Shown here: positions 17,564-27,779 of the stretch, piece after piece
How the letters are laid out: each line of letters starts with the position of its first letter
How positions within the stretch are numbered: the first letter of the stretch is position 1
Assembly: GCF_900115305.1 (NCBI RefSeq)
Contig: NZ_FOVW01000006.1
Coordinates: 124,001-188,000 of the forward strand
Direction: 5' to 3'
DNA: 64,000 bases
Origin: Algoriphagus ornithinivorans
GTDB lineage: Bacteria; Bacteroidota; Bacteroidia; Cytophagales; Cyclobacteriaceae
The notes under the pieces: model-generated
What the model saw: only the letters and a program-made list of their open reading frames with translations
Told to the model about the DNA's origin: nothing
Database searches by the model: none
Translations under genes and position numbers: made by a program

Positions 17564-20169
17564 AATTGTTCTTCGTCATCCTTTTTAGGACTCAAGTCTA
17601 TGGTGCTACCTACTTCAAGTTCATCATCCGTTTCACCTTCTTCCTCAGAACTGTCCGCCTCTTGCTTTTTGGATTCCTTTTTAGCCTCGATTAACTGCAA
17701 GTCCTTGATATCATGAGAACTTAACTTGTTACCAATGGCTTTCCAGCCTTTGACGTCAATTAGCATATCCAAATCAAACTCAACCGACTCTTCATTCTTA
17801 CCTTTTACCAAGGTAGCAGAGACCTGAGGTTGCTTATTGGTCGAAACAAGCTTGAGATAGGATGATTTATGATCAGTAATAAAGTTGAATTTTTTATTGA
17901 GTGTAGTGGTTTCCACCTGGAATCGCTTGACATAGAAAGTCTTACTCCCTCCATCAAAATACACCGCAGAAAGAATCTTTTCCGGTTCAAACTTTTCTAT
18001 CAATACCACCTCATTGGGTTCGTATCGGTTGGTCAGTTCAAAATTGGTCAATTCATAATCCCCAGACTTATAGCAAACCAATATTCTATCTTCACCCAGG
18101 AAATTACCGATTAAATTACCTCGTTGATCTGTATTAAGTCTTCCAACTATAGGATCGTAATAAATATCCAAGCCTCCCAAAGTGGAAACACCTTCCATTT
18201 TAAGTTGGATTTTTCTAACTGGATATTTGGTCAGAATATTTCCTCCTGCTCCTCTCCCCTTGATCTCTATCGTAGCAAAATCAAAGTCGAATACTTTGAC
18301 TCTGGCTTTGGCACCTTGGGTCAAATAAACTGTAACAATTTCAGCTTCCCCATTCGGATTAGCCGTGAGATAAAGCGATTTTGAACCTTTCGTTCCTTTT
18401 GTTAGATCATATTCTTTATCTCTCGTTACACCTCCAGGCTGGAACCTTTTAACCATGGCTCTACCAGATGCACCGTCCAAATAGATCATATTGAAAGTCA
18501 GGCGCTCATCAGTTTTTCTATAGATTCCTACATGGAGAATGTCTTTCCCCATGAAGTTCTTCTCCTGAATCTTGGAAACCATCATCACTCCATCTCTCCG
18601 AATTACAATGATATCATCCAGATCGGAACAGTCACAGACAAACTCTTCTTTTTTCAATCCCATTCCTACAAAACCGTCTTTTCGGTTCACGTACAATTTG
18701 GCATTATTCGCTGCTACGACGCTGGCTTGGATGGTATCAAAGGCTCTGATTTCAGTTTTTCTTTCTCTGCCTTTTCCGTATTTATCTCTTAGATTTTCAT
18801 AATACTTGATGGCATAGTCTGTCAGGTGTCTTAGGTTATGATTTACTTCCTTCAATTCATCCTGTAGCCTTTTCATCAATTCATCTGCCTTGAAGGCATC
18901 AAATTTTGAAATACGCTTAATCTTAATCTCTGTAAGACGGATCAAGTCCTCCTGAACAATCTCTCTGTAAAAATCAGGCTTGTAAGGATCCAAACCTTTG
19001 TCAATCGCCTCCAAAACAGCATCCCAAGTCGTACATTCTTCTATGTCCCTGTAGATCCTGTTTTCGATAAATATTTTTTCCAAAGAAGAGAATAGGAGCT
19101 TTTCCATCAACTCTCCTTTTCTGATCTCCAGCTCCCGCTTTAAAAGTGCTTTAGTTTGCTTGGTGTTGTATTCAAGAATCTGATTGACTGTTAGAAAGAC
19201 CGGTTTATCTTCAATGATTACACAAGCATTAGGAGAAATAGAAACCTCACAATCAGTAAAGGCATACAGCGCATCAATCGTTACATCGGGCGAAACTCCC
19301 GGAGCCAAATGAACCTGAATCTCAACATCTTTAGCAGTGTTGTCCACCACTTTCTTGATTTTGATTTTCCCTTTATCGTTGGCTTTTAGTATGGAATCAA
19401 TTAGAGAATCAGTAGTTGTACCATAAGGTATCTCCTTGATTAAAAGAGTTTTAGAATCCTCTTCTTCTATTTTAGCTCGAACTTTGATTTTTCCTCCTCT
19501 AAGGCCCTCATTATATTCACTGAAGTCTGCCAATCCACCTGTGATGAAGTCTGGAAGAACATTGGTTTTATTGCCTTTTAGAATTTCAATTGAGCCATCT
19601 ATCAACTCAAGGAAATTATGAGGAAGAATTTTAGTGGAAAGACCTACAGCAATTCCTTCAACACCCTGCGCTAGCAATAAAGGAAACTTAACCGGAAGGG
19701 TTACAGGTTCTCTTTTTCGACCGTCATAAGATAACTGCCACTCTGTGGTTTGAGGATTGAATACTACCTCCAGGGCAAATTTAGAAAGCCTAGCCTCAAT
19801 GTATCTCGCAGCTGCAGCTCTGTCACCTGTACGAATATCACCCCAGTTTCCCTGGGTTTCAATCAAAAGATCCTTTTGCCCCAAATTGACGATAGCATCT
19901 CCAATAGAAGCATCACCATGTGGGTGGTATTGCATGGACTGTCCAATAATGTTGGCCACTTTATTGAATCGTCCATCGTCCATTTCCTTCATAGCATGAA
20001 GGATACGACGCTGAACTGGCTTCAATCCATCTTCAATTGCAGGGACAGCCCGCTCTAGGATTACATAAGAAGCATAATCCAAAAACCAATCCTTATACAT
20101 TCCGGTAACAGGCACCGAATCGTGTAAGCTTTCGTCTTTATCTTCAGGTCTATTTGTTTCCTCGCTCAT
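17551..20169 (-). CDS. parC: DNA topoisomerase IV subunit A
   Basis: ParC cuts and rejoins DNA in the decatenating topoisomerase IV, a tetramer with ParE. The active tyrosine is Tyr123 in AAARYIEARL, and the winged-helix start DGLKPVQRRILHAM and HPHGDASIGDAI are typical. The 872-residue protein has a C-terminal DNA-wrapping propeller and an acidic tail (EEEGETDDELE). It shares the strand with parE (132 bases upstream). ParC rather than GyrA is supported by the paired ParE and by the shortened, non-GyrA-box C-terminal domain. Confidence 0.93.
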   Translation of the reverse strand: MSEETNRPEDKDESLHDSVPVTGMYKDWFLDYASYVILERAVPAIEDGLKPVQRRILHAMKEMDDGRFNKVANIIGQSMQYHPHGDASIGDAIVNLGQKDLLIETQGNWGDIRTGDRAAAARYIEARLSKFALEVVFNPQTTEWQLSYDGRKREPVTLPVKFPLLLAQGVEGIAVGLSTKILPHNFLELIDGSIEILKGNKTNVLPDFITGGLADFSEYNEGLRGGKIKVRAKIEEEDSKTLLIKEIPYGTTTDSLIDSILKANDKGKIKIKKVVDNTAKDVEIQVHLAPGVSPDVTIDALYAFTDCEVSISPNACVIIEDKPVFLTVNQILEYNTKQTKALLKRELEIRKGELMEKLLFSSLEKIFIENRIYRDIEECTTWDAVLEAIDKGLDPYKPDFYREIVQEDLIRLTEIKIKRISKFDAFKADELMKRLQDELKEVNHNLRHLTDYAIKYYENLRDKYGKGRERKTEIRAFDTIQASVVAANNAKLYVNRKDGFVGMGLKKEEFVCDCSDLDDIIVIRRDGVMMVSKIQEKNFMGKDILHVGIYRKTDERLTFNMIYLDGASGRAMVKRFQPGGVTRDKEYDLTKGTKGSKSLYLTANPNGEAEIVTVYLTQGAKARVKVFDFDFATIEIKGRGAGGNILTKYPVRKIQLKMEGVSTLGGLDIYYDPIVGRLNTDQRGNLIGNFLGEDRILVCYKSGDYELTNFELTNRYEPNEVVLIEKFEPEKILSAVYFDGGSKTFYVKRFQVETTTLNKKFNFITDHKSSYLKLVSTNKQPQVSATLVKGKNEESVEFDLDMLIDVKGWKAIGNKLSSHDIKDLQLIEAKKESKKQEADSSEEEGETDDELEVGSTIDLSPKKDDEEQLGLF

Positions 20170-20301
20170 TTAATTAATCCAAATTTTGTATAGGTGAAAC
20201 GACAATATGACAGCACCTACTGAAACCATATTTCCAATTAAGGAATTACAGAATTATTGTATTTTTCCTGCAAAAACTAGTTTATTGTATTTTTAACGCA
20301 A

Positions 20302-22197
20302 TCAAGCTGCTTCTTCCTCGGGTTCATCATTTTTTCTTGGGTCATCCAAAGCCAAATCCTTCTCGATCTTCAAATTATCAATGATGAAGTTTTGTCTATC
20401 GGGTGTGTTTTTACCCATGTAGAAATTCAAAAGGTCAGAGATTTTCGTCTCCTTGTTCAAGATGATTGGCTCCAAACGGATATCCTCTCCAATGAAAGTC
20501 CCAAACTCTTCTGGTGAAATCTCTCCCAATCCTTTGAATCGGGTAATTTCCGGCTTATTTCCTAGCTTATGGATCGCACGCTGCCTTTCTTCATCTGAAT
20601 AGCAGTAGATAGTTTCCTTCTTATTCCTTACCCTGAAAAGAGGGGTATCCAGAATAAATAAGTGTCCATTTTTAACCAAATCAGGAAAAAACTGCAGAAA
20701 ATACGTCATGATCAATAGCCGGATATGCATTCCATCCACATCGGCATCGGTAGCTATGACAATTTTTCTATACCTCAAATTTTCAATACCATCTTCAATA
20801 TTCAAGGCGTGCTGCAGCAGATTAAATTCCTCATTTTCATACACCACCTTTTTGGTCATTCCAAAGCAGTTGAGCGGCTTTCCCCTCAATGAAAAAACTG
20901 CCTGAGTTTGCACATCCCTAGACTTGGTAATAGATCCAGAAGCTGAATCCCCCTCTGTGATGAAGAGCATGGTATTATTCTTCAAGTCCTCATTAGCCTT
21001 TGCATCGTCATAATGCACACGGCAATCTCTCAATTTTTTATTGTGAAGATTAGCCTTTTTCGCTCTTTCGTTTGCCAGCTTCTTGATTCCGGAAATCTCC
21101 TTCCTTTCTCTCTCAGACTGCAAGATTCTCTTCAACAAAGCATCTGCTACTGCAGGGTTTTTATGCAGATAATTATCCAGTTCAGTCTTGATAAAGTCAT
21201 TGACGAAGGTTCGTAAGGTTGGACCTTCTGGACCAACTGATTGAGAACCCAATTTCGTCTTTGTTTGGGATTCAAAAACGGGCTCCTGAACTCTTACCGC
21301 AATAGCTGCTACCACACTTTGGCGGATATCTGAAGAGTCATAATCTTTTTTATAAAACTCCCGAACTGTCTTGACAATAGCCTCTCTAAAAGCTGCCAAG
21401 TGAGTTCCTCCTTGGGTGGTATACTGTCCATTGACAAAGGAATAATATTCCTCTCCATATTGATTGGAGTGAGTGATCGCCACTTCGATATCATTCCCTT
21501 TCAAATGGATGATAGGATACCTTGAACTTTCCTCATCAACTTTATTGGACAACAAATCATAAAGTCCTCTGTCTGAGAAAAACTTTTTTCCATTGAAATT
21601 AATGGTCAAACCTGCATTCAGGTAAGCATAATTCCAGATTTGATTTTCAAGATATTCAGGGATGAAGTGGTAATTCTTGAATATGCCGGCATCGGGGGTA
21701 AAAATCACCTTTGTGCCATTTCTATCAGAAGATTTCTCAATAGGTTTATCTTCCTTCAATACCCCTTTTTCAAATTCAGCTATTTTGGTTTCCCCATCAC
21801 GATAGGATTGAACTTTAAAATAGTCTGACAAAGCATTCACAGCTTTTGTACCGACGCCATTTAGTCCTACTGATTTTTGAAAAGCACCTGAATCATATTT
21901 TCCTCCGGTATTGATTTTAGAAACACAGTCTATCACTTTCCCCAAAGGAATGCCACGTCCATAATCCCTTATTTCAACTCTGTGCTCAGATATTTTTACT
22001 TCGATGGTTCGTCCATAACCCATCATGTGTTCATCGATGGAGTTATCCAAAACCTCTTTGACCAAAACATAAATCCCGTCATCCTGGGCACTTCCATCTC
22101 CGAGTTTACCAATATACATCCCCGGCCTAAGGCGGATGTGTTCTCTCCAATCCAGAGATTTAATACTGTCTTCGGTATATTTAACTGTTTCTGCCAT
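20302..22197 (-). CDS. parE: DNA topoisomerase IV subunit B
   Basis: ParE supplies ATP hydrolysis to topoisomerase IV. The GHKL ATPase motifs are EVLDNSIDE (48-56, Mg-binding Asn52), [10 protein letters not shown] and [14 protein letters not shown]. The TOPRIM motifs are [11 protein letters not shown] and [12 protein letters not shown]. The 631-residue length fits ParE rather than the longer GyrB with inserts. It is followed by parC and preceded, ten bases away, by a gene for a small membrane protein, so the three are probably cotranscribed. Confidence 0.95.
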   Translation of the reverse strand: MAETVKYTEDSIKSLDWREHIRLRPGMYIGKLGDGSAQDDGIYVLVKEVLDNSIDEHMMGYGRTIEVKISEHRVEIRDYGRGIPLGKVIDCVSKINTGGKYDSGAFQKSVGLNGVGTKAVNALSDYFKVQSYRDGETKIAEFEKGVLKEDKPIEKSSDRNGTKVIFTPDAGIFKNYHFIPEYLENQIWNYAYLNAGLTINFNGKKFFSDRGLYDLLSNKVDEESSRYPIIHLKGNDIEVAITHSNQYGEEYYSFVNGQYTTQGGTHLAAFREAIVKTVREFYKKDYDSSDIRQSVVAAIAVRVQEPVFESQTKTKLGSQSVGPEGPTLRTFVNDFIKTELDNYLHKNPAVADALLKRILQSERERKEISGIKKLANERAKKANLHNKKLRDCRVHYDDAKANEDLKNNTMLFITEGDSASGSITKSRDVQTQAVFSLRGKPLNCFGMTKKVVYENEEFNLLQHALNIEDGIENLRYRKIVIATDADVDGMHIRLLIMTYFLQFFPDLVKNGHLFILDTPLFRVRNKKETIYCYSDEERQRAIHKLGNKPEITRFKGLGEISPEEFGTFIGEDIRLEPIILNKETKISDLLNFYMGKNTPDRQNFIIDNLKIEKDLALDDPRKNDEPEEEAA

Positions 22198-22207
22198 AGT
22201 CTTATCC

Positions 22208-22699
22208 TTAATCTCTTTTCTGTAGCTGTTTGGCTTTTCCTACGAAAAGCAAAAAGAGTGCAATGATCCAAAGTACCAAAAGCCCAGGAATCAAATAAAA
22301 GAAAAAGCCAAATTCATCTGCTGCGATCTCCTCCTGATTATTGGTGGCATGGATGTAAAATACAATAGTCGCAAGACTCAGATTGATAATGCCTCCAAAG
22401 GAGTAAAACCAAGTCAATAAATAATCTCTATAATTATCTCCTATCGGAAAAAGCTTGTGGAGTTTTCTATACGATTTGGTCTCCAACATTTTTGGCGGAA
22501 CGAGCACCAAAGCATTCAAAGCCACAAATGTCGCAATCATCCCATAGAAAAAGTTTCCTTTTCCAATAGTAGAAATCCCTCCTTCTCCATCTGTTTGATA
22601 AGTGACCTGATCGGTCAATGCTGAGTAGAAGTAAAGGAGAAAAAAGAGAAAGAAAATGATGCTGATGTAGTAAAAGGCTTTCCCAAAACGGTAGTACAT
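22208..22699 (-). CDS. Four-helix membrane protein of unknown function
   Basis: The 163-residue protein has four hydrophobic segments: 10-28, 53-68, 98-114 and 130-152. A conserved-looking loop [30 protein letters not shown] lies between helices 2 and 3. I do not recognise a functional family. It precedes parE by ten bases on the same strand. The cotranscription is suggested by spacing only. Confidence 0.7.
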   Translation of the reverse strand: MYYRFGKAFYYISIIFFLFFLLYFYSALTDQVTYQTDGEGGISTIGKGNFFYGMIATFVALNALVLVPPKMLETKSYRKLHKLFPIGDNYRDYLLTWFYSFGGIINLSLATIVFYIHATNNQEEIAADEFGFFFYLIPGLLVLWIIALFLLFVGKAKQLQKRD

Positions 22700-22914
22700 A
22701 ATTCACGGGTAATTAGATGTGCTAATATAAAGGATTTGCTCAAACAGAATGTGCCAATATGGGTTTCATGCTATGACAATATTTGTCATTAATTTCAAAA
22801 AACCGTGAGCATAAGCTGATTAAGGCAAAAAACAAATCCGGAAATTTTCAATAGTACTCGAAATTGATTCAAATAGTTTTATTGAAAACATAGTCCTGAT
22901 TTAAGATTGCGCTA

Positions 22915-22922
22915 TACCTTTG
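22915..22922 (+). promoter_or_regulatory. -7 promoter element of the small lipoprotein gene
   Basis: TACCTTTG fully matches TAnnTTTG and covers a TTG (22920) that could start a longer frame. ATG at 22944 is therefore used. Confidence 0.5.
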
Positions 22923-22943
22923 CTTCAAATTAATTATTGCCCA

Positions 22944-23327
22944 ATGAAATATTCAATTTCTTTCATTTTCGTATTTCTACTATTTATTGCTGCTTGTTCA
23001 GGTCCTCTGGATACCGGCAACATCAATATTGAGAATTGGAAAAATGACAGATATGGATGCAGTGGTCTTAGAATCCAAGATTTGGATGAATTGGAAAAAA
23101 TCAAAAACAGCTTTTTAGGAGCTAATAATCAAGAAATCATCAAAACTTTTGGTAGGCCGGACCGGGTAGAATTGGTTGATAAAAGCCAAAGCTTCTTCTT
23201 TTATTTTCTAGAGCCAAGCAATGCATGTGAAGGGGTAGAAATAGAAAAAGAACCTCTGAAGGTTCTTTTTCGAATGAATGCAATATCTAAGGTTTCTGAA
23301 GTGACTATTACAACCCTGAACCCATAA
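22944..23327 (+). CDS. Small lipoprotein with SmpA/BamE-like segment
   Basis: The 127-residue protein has a lipoprotein signal: hydrophobic core FIFVFLLF and lipobox IAAC, so Cys18 is probably acylated. The segment GANNQEIIKTFGRPDRVELVD followed by FFFYFLEPSN looks like the SmpA/BamE-type fold, with a glycine-proline turn between helix and strand. The match is short and only suggestive. Its 3' end overlaps the convergent ROK kinase gene by 20 bases. Confidence 0.65.
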   Translation: MKYSISFIFVFLLFIAACSGPLDTGNINIENWKNDRYGCSGLRIQDLDELEKIKNSFLGANNQEIIKTFGRPDRVELVDKSQSFFFYFLEPSNACEGVEIEKEPLKVLFRMNAISKVSEVTITTLNP

Positions 23328-24252
23328 AACACAAGGCGGCAGCACCTAATGTGCCGGCATTATTTTCTAGGGTGGCTTTTTTCAACCTCAAATCCTTATT
23401 GTAGTAATTAGTCAGGTATTGACGGATTGTTCTTTCCATAGAAGGCATCATAAACTCCAATCCAGCAGAAATACCACCCCCAAAATACACCTCTGTAACG
23501 TCCAAAATTCGAACAGTCGATACGATAGCTTCGCCCAGGATAATACCCACTTCCTGAAAGACCATCAGGGAAACTTCATTTCCTTCCTTGGCTGTGTCGA
23601 CCAATAAATGGGTTCCCAGTTCAGCACCTTTCAATCTTCCAGCCTTCTCAGGATAAGCAGCTATCATTCTCTCAAGAATGGATAAAATGCCCTTTCTACC
23701 GATCAGTGTTTCCAATCTGGCACTACCGCTTGATAGCATGTGACCCATTTCAAGGGCATTACCTCTAGAACCTTTGAAAACCTCACCATCCAATACCATT
23801 GCACTTCCAATTCCAGTACCCATAGTAATGAAAAGGAAATTATCCGATGGATCATCTTTTCCGTAGTAGAACTCTCCGATTGCTGCAGCTGCTGCATCAT
23901 TTTCCAAGAAGAACTCTTTATCAGGGTAAGCTTTCTCCAAACCTTGTTTCAGATTGAAATTATTCAGACTTGGAATAGCAGGGATTTCCAGCGGTGTTGT
24001 TCTATCCTTACTGATCAAACCAGGTAGTCCTATGCCTACTTTCTCAACCTGAGGATATTTTTTGAAATACTTGTCTAACCCGGAGATAAATGCTTGACCA
24101 AAACCTTCGGCATGGTCTCTGAATGGCGTGGTATCCTCTTTTTGAAAATCGAGGATGTTTCCGTTTTTGTCTACAAGTCCGATTTTTAGGTGGGTCCCGC
24201 CCACGTCCACTCCTAAAAAGTGTGTCTCCGAATTATTCATTTTGTTCTTCAT
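23308..24252 (-). CDS. ROK-family sugar kinase
   Basis: The protein has the ASKHA ATP-binding start FLGVDVGGTHLKIGLVD, LPGLISKD, the catalytic loop FLENDAAAAAIGEFYYG (Asn-Asp) and GTGIGSAMVLDG. Thus it phosphorylates a hexose, probably glucose, using ATP or possibly polyphosphate. The usual ROK zinc motif CxCGxxGCxE is absent; the corresponding stretch is ALEMGHMLSSGS. ATG at 24252 is used (314 residues) because the longer frame starts with TTG. It lies 33 bases after the YkgJ-type gene on the same strand. Confidence 0.85.
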   Translation of the reverse strand: MKNKMNNSETHFLGVDVGGTHLKIGLVDKNGNILDFQKEDTTPFRDHAEGFGQAFISGLDKYFKKYPQVEKVGIGLPGLISKDRTTPLEIPAIPSLNNFNLKQGLEKAYPDKEFFLENDAAAAAIGEFYYGKDDPSDNFLFITMGTGIGSAMVLDGEVFKGSRGNALEMGHMLSSGSARLETLIGRKGILSILERMIAAYPEKAGRLKGAELGTHLLVDTAKEGNEVSLMVFQEVGIILGEAIVSTVRILDVTEVYFGGGISAGLEFMMPSMERTIRQYLTNYYNKDLRLKKATLENNAGTLGAAALCFMGSGL

Positions 24253-24285
24253 AGGTTTGATTCTCAAAAAAGCCAAAAAATTGCT

Positions 24286-24795
24286 TTACTTCCTATATTC
24301 TTTGCCAATCTGCTGGAAAATTTTGAAAACTGCAGGACAAACTAGCGTATTTTTTAAAGTTAAACCCAAAATTCCGTGAATATTCTTCCGATTCGTGTGA
24401 GGATACTCCCTGCAGGCTTTAGGTCTGTCCTCATAGACTAAACACTTATTATCCGAGTTTAAAAAAGGACAAGGCGAAGAGTTCAAGACATAATCTCCAT
24501 CTTCATCCCGGTGAAGATATTCGTCTATAAATTCACTGCTTTTTTGACGAAAAACTCTAGCCAATCGATCTATATCTGTTTGCAAAAAAATGGGACTTGT
24601 TGTCTTACAGCAATTTGCACATTCAAGGCAATCCAAACTTTCGAATACTTTATCGTGTAGATTTTCAAAGTCTTCATCCAGCTTTTTAGGCTTTACTTTT
24701 CGCAGCCTTTCCTTCAGCTTTTTATTAGTTGGGAATTCAGATTTACTCTCAATGTTAAATAATTCTAAATTCAATGAATCTTTTGATGCAGTCAC
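24286..24795 (-). CDS. YkgJ-family cysteine cluster protein
   Basis: The 169-residue cytoplasmic protein has eight cysteines arranged as CLECANCC, PCPFLNSDNKCLVYEDRPKACR and a further cysteine in TLVCPAVF. The pattern is the zinc- or iron-sulphur-binding cluster of the YkgJ (CxxCxxCC) family, of unknown function. A GTG at 24795 is the start; an overlapping ATG one base earlier runs into TGA at once. It precedes the ROK kinase gene by 33 bases, so both may form one transcript. Confidence 0.85.
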   Translation of the reverse strand: MTASKDSLNLELFNIESKSEFPTNKKLKERLRKVKPKKLDEDFENLHDKVFESLDCLECANCCKTTSPIFLQTDIDRLARVFRQKSSEFIDEYLHRDEDGDYVLNSSPCPFLNSDNKCLVYEDRPKACREYPHTNRKNIHGILGLTLKNTLVCPAVFKIFQQIGKEYRK

Positions 24796-24855
24796 ATCTA
24801 TCTTATTTTCAATTTATTACGTATTTTTTGTATCTTAATAAGACACTAAACCCCA

Positions 24856-25221
24856 ATGACTATGAAAACACATCCATCAGAACTTTTATTCTATCACAGC
24901 GCAGGTCAACCCATTGATAAGCAAACCAAAGCCTACGCAAAATCTCTGGCAAAATTTGTCAACGAGATCGATGTGGTGAAACAAAGAATCACTGCGACTC
25001 AATGGGATAGCATATTATTGAAACTTGGACTACGTGCCAAGGACCTGCTCAATCGAGCCCATCCTGATTACCAGAAATACATCGCAGGTAAAAACTGGGA
25101 TGATGAAGACTGGCTCAAAATCTTGGTCAAATATCCCTATTTGATCAAATCACCGATTGCACTATTCAGAAATAAAGCGATTCTCTGCCGAACTCCCAGT
25201 GATATTTTGAAATTGGATTAA
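24856..25221 (+). CDS. ArsC/Spx-like thioredoxin-fold protein without catalytic cysteine
   Basis: The 121-residue protein matches the C-terminal half of ArsC-family proteins: LNRAHPDYQKYI, DDEDWLKILVKYPYLIKSPIALFRNKAILC and TPSDILKLD, the pattern of the LxxxPxLIKRPI region. At the N terminus, where ArsC has the active Cys and CxxC-type site, it has FYHSAGQPIDKQTKAYAKSL without cysteine. It cannot be a standard arsenate reductase, and a regulatory or structural role is more likely. Its last four bases overlap the convergent S1-domain gene. Confidence 0.7.
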   Translation: MTMKTHPSELLFYHSAGQPIDKQTKAYAKSLAKFVNEIDVVKQRITATQWDSILLKLGLRAKDLLNRAHPDYQKYIAGKNWDDEDWLKILVKYPYLIKSPIALFRNKAILCRTPSDILKLD

Positions 25222-26048
25222 TCAGCAAATGCAATCCCATCCTCCAGAATTTTTATTTCTCTGGCTTTATACAACTGCCCTATGCATTGCTTAAAGTGCT
25301 TTTTACTCATAGAAAGCACTTTTTTTATTTCTTCAGGATCAGATTTATCATGAAGAGGAAGAAACTTCCTTTCTTCCAATATTTTCAGAATTCGTTCCGC
25401 ACCTTCCTCGTATTTTTCTCGACCAGTAGGCAATAATTGCAAATCAATTTTACCATCATCTCTCCTTTTCTTCACATAGAGCGTGCGCTGCTCCCCTATT
25501 TCCAAAGGTTGAAACACTTCATTTGCATAGACCAAGCCTTCGTATCGGTCTTCTAGTAAGACTTTATATCCAAGGTCAGTTTTATCAAATATCAAACCCT
25601 CAACTTGAATTCCCGGCTCATAGTCCTTTGGTGCAGGGTAGATAAAGTCCTTATGCTTGGTACTTCCTATCAGCCTATTGGTTCTGTAATCCACACAGAC
25701 CTTAACCAAGTACTTTTTCCCAGGTTCCATATTTTTACCCATCTCAGCATTAGGCACCAAAAGATCTTTCGGCAAACCCCAATCCATAAAAGCTCCAAAT
25801 GAGGTGACTTCCTTAGCTTCCATGACACCCCATTCGTCTAAAAGTGCAATAGGGCGAGTAGTTACAGCAACTGGTCTATCTTCACTGTCAGTATATACAA
25901 AAACCTCAAGCTCATCATTTTCACGCTCCTCCCCTTTCAAATAACCTTGGGGTAACAAGACCTCTTCACCGGACTCTAACTGAAGGTATGCTCCAAAATC
26001 TGTAAATCTATTGATGGGTAATTTGCTGACTAAGCCGAGTTCTTTCAT
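25218..26048 (-). CDS. CvfB-like S1 RNA-binding protein
   Basis: The 276-residue protein has three S1-type beta-barrel domains (about 1-62, 68-130 and 145-205) and a C-terminal winged helix (about 215-276, with EEIKKVLSMSKKHFKQCIGQLYKAREI). This is the architecture of CvfB, an RNA-binding regulator of virulence genes in Staphylococcus and widely conserved elsewhere. The first domain starts FTDFGAYLQLESGEEVLLP. It is cytoplasmic. The RNA partners here are unknown. Confidence 0.85.
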   Translation of the reverse strand: MKELGLVSKLPINRFTDFGAYLQLESGEEVLLPQGYLKGEERENDELEVFVYTDSEDRPVAVTTRPIALLDEWGVMEAKEVTSFGAFMDWGLPKDLLVPNAEMGKNMEPGKKYLVKVCVDYRTNRLIGSTKHKDFIYPAPKDYEPGIQVEGLIFDKTDLGYKVLLEDRYEGLVYANEVFQPLEIGEQRTLYVKKRRDDGKIDLQLLPTGREKYEEGAERILKILEERKFLPLHDKSDPEEIKKVLSMSKKHFKQCIGQLYKAREIKILEDGIAFAD

Positions 26049-26125
26049 AGTTCAAAGGTAGCTATTAATCTAAAAGGATTTTGAAATTTTGTGACAAACA
26101 AAGTCAGGAAACGCATGTTTAAAAA

Positions 26126-26156
26126 TTGGATTTCCTAGCTGTTGGAAGTAGTTTTG
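26126..26156 (+). promoter_or_regulatory. Bacteroidota-type promoter of the 3-hydroxyacyl-CoA dehydrogenase gene
   Basis: TTG (26126-26128), a 20-base spacer and TAGTTTTG (26149-26156), a full match to TAnnTTTG. It lies about 70 bases before the ATG and upstream of the longer TTG frame at 26164. Confidence 0.65.
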
Positions 26157-26226
26157 AATCCCTTTGCTTGAAGGCAAAGTCAAAAAAACCCAAATAGAAC
26201 TGTTTTTAAATTTTAATCGCCTCATT

Positions 26227-27117
26227 ATGAAAAATATCACTGTCATAGGATCTGGAACCATGGGAAATGGTATTGCACACGTTTTTGCTCAAACTGGTTA
26301 TGAAGTTTCCTTAGTAGACATTAAAGAAGAATTTTTGAACAAAGCTTTAGCTACCATTTCCAAGAATATGGACAGACAGGTTAGCAAAGGCCTTCTATCT
26401 GAAGATCAAAAAACTGAAGCTCTAGGGAAAATCAAGAAATTTACCGAACTCAAAGAAGGAGTTAAAGAAGCAGATTTGATCGTTGAGGCGGCTACTGAAA
26501 ATATGAATATCAAGCTCGATATTTTCAGACAAATGGATGAGTTTGCACCTAAAAGTGCGATTCTGGCAACCAATACCTCCTCCATCTCTATCACCAAAAT
26601 TGCAGCGGTTACCCAAAGACCTGCACAGGTGATTGGAATGCACTTCATGAACCCAGTTCCTGTCATGAAGCTTGTGGAAGTAATCAGGGGATATGCAACT
26701 TCAGATGAGGTTACGGATAAGATCATGGACCTATCCAAAAATTTAGGGAAGGTTCCAGTAGAGGTAAATGATTATCCAGGATTCGTTGCCAACAGAATTT
26801 TGATGCCTATGATCAATGAGGCCATCATCACATTATTCGAAGGAGTTGCTGGTGTGGAAGAAATTGACACGGTCATGAAATTAGGCATGGCACATCCTAT
26901 GGGACCTCTTCAATTGGCTGACTTTATCGGTCTGGATGTTTGCTTATCTATTTTAAAGGTATTGCACGATGGGTTTGGCAATCCTAAATATGCTCCATGT
27001 CCTTTATTGGTCAATATGGTAGAGGCAGGTTACAAAGGAGTGAAAACCGGTGAAGGATTTTATCAGTATACTCCGGGAAGCAAGGACATTAAAGTAGCTC
27101 CAAGATTCATTAAATAA
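26227..27117 (+). CDS. 3-hydroxybutyryl-CoA dehydrogenase-like
   Basis: The 296-residue enzyme oxidises 3-hydroxyacyl-CoA with NAD. The Rossmann motif VIGSGTMGNGIAHVFAQ (6-22) lies at the start, the catalytic histidine in GMHFMNPVPVMKLVE, and the dimer domain has GFVANRILMPMINEA and GMAHPMGPLQLADFIGLD. ATG at 26227 begins the Rossmann strand directly (MKNITVIGSG). It sits 13 bases before a deoxynucleoside kinase gene, probably in one transcript. The substrate chain length cannot be told. Confidence 0.93.
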   Translation: MKNITVIGSGTMGNGIAHVFAQTGYEVSLVDIKEEFLNKALATISKNMDRQVSKGLLSEDQKTEALGKIKKFTELKEGVKEADLIVEAATENMNIKLDIFRQMDEFAPKSAILATNTSSISITKIAAVTQRPAQVIGMHFMNPVPVMKLVEVIRGYATSDEVTDKIMDLSKNLGKVPVEVNDYPGFVANRILMPMINEAIITLFEGVAGVEEIDTVMKLGMAHPMGPLQLADFIGLDVCLSILKVLHDGFGNPKYAPCPLLVNMVEAGYKGVKTGEGFYQYTPGSKDIKVAPRFIK

Positions 27118-27130
27118 GCATTAGCAAATC

Positions 27131-27748
27131 ATGCACTTAGCAGTATCCGGAAATATCGGTAGCGGGAAAACTACGCTTACAGAAAAGTTAGCCAAGCATT
27201 ATGGTTGGAAAGCTGAATTTGAAGCGGTAGATGATAATCCTTACTTACCTGACTTTTATGAAGACATGAAAAGGTGGGCTTTTCACCTTCAGGTTTATTT
27301 TTTGAATTCTAGATTCAATCAAATCAAAACTATTCAGGAAAGTAAAACTCCTACTATCCAAGATAGAACGATCTACGAGGATGCTTACATCTTTGCGGCC
27401 AACTTGTATAAAAGCAAGCTTTTGAGTGAAAGGGATTACTACAATTATCGAAGTCTTTTTGATAGCATGATTTCTCATGTGAAGGCTCCTGATTTGCTGA
27501 TTTATCTCAAAGCTGATATACCCAAATTAGTTGGGCAAATAGAAAAAAGAGGTAGATCCTATGAAACGGCAATGAGGATTGATTATCTCAAAAATCTAAA
27601 TTCTCATTACGAAGATTGGATTTCGAATTATAAAGAAGGGAAGTTATTGATTATTGATGTCAATGAATTGGACTTTGTTGAAAGACCTGAGGACTTCTCT
27701 TTTATTGTAGATAAGGTTCATAGAGAAATCTTTGGATTGTTCGCTTAA
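27131..27748 (+). CDS. Deoxynucleoside kinase
   Basis: This 205-residue kinase has a P-loop GNIGSGKT (7-14), the base-selecting region DRTIYEDAYIFA (78-89 approx.) and the LID arginines KRGRSYE. This is the pattern of the dCK/dGK family that phosphorylates deoxynucleosides for salvage. The nucleoside preferred cannot be told. It follows the dehydrogenase gene by 13 bases. A terminator shared with the convergent gene closes it. Confidence 0.9.
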   Translation: MHLAVSGNIGSGKTTLTEKLAKHYGWKAEFEAVDDNPYLPDFYEDMKRWAFHLQVYFLNSRFNQIKTIQESKTPTIQDRTIYEDAYIFAANLYKSKLLSERDYYNYRSLFDSMISHVKAPDLLIYLKADIPKLVGQIEKRGRSYETAMRIDYLKNLNSHYEDWISNYKEGKLLIIDVNELDFVERPEDFSFIVDKVHREIFGLFA

Positions 27749-27753
27749 TAAAT

Positions 27754-27779
27754 AAAGCAGCTGAAAGGCTGCTTTTTTA
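27754..27779. terminator. Terminator after the deoxynucleoside kinase gene
   Basis: Stem AAGCAGC and GCTGCTT separated by a short loop (about 27755-27774), followed by T residues that include the stop codon of the convergent gene. Confidence 0.75.
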
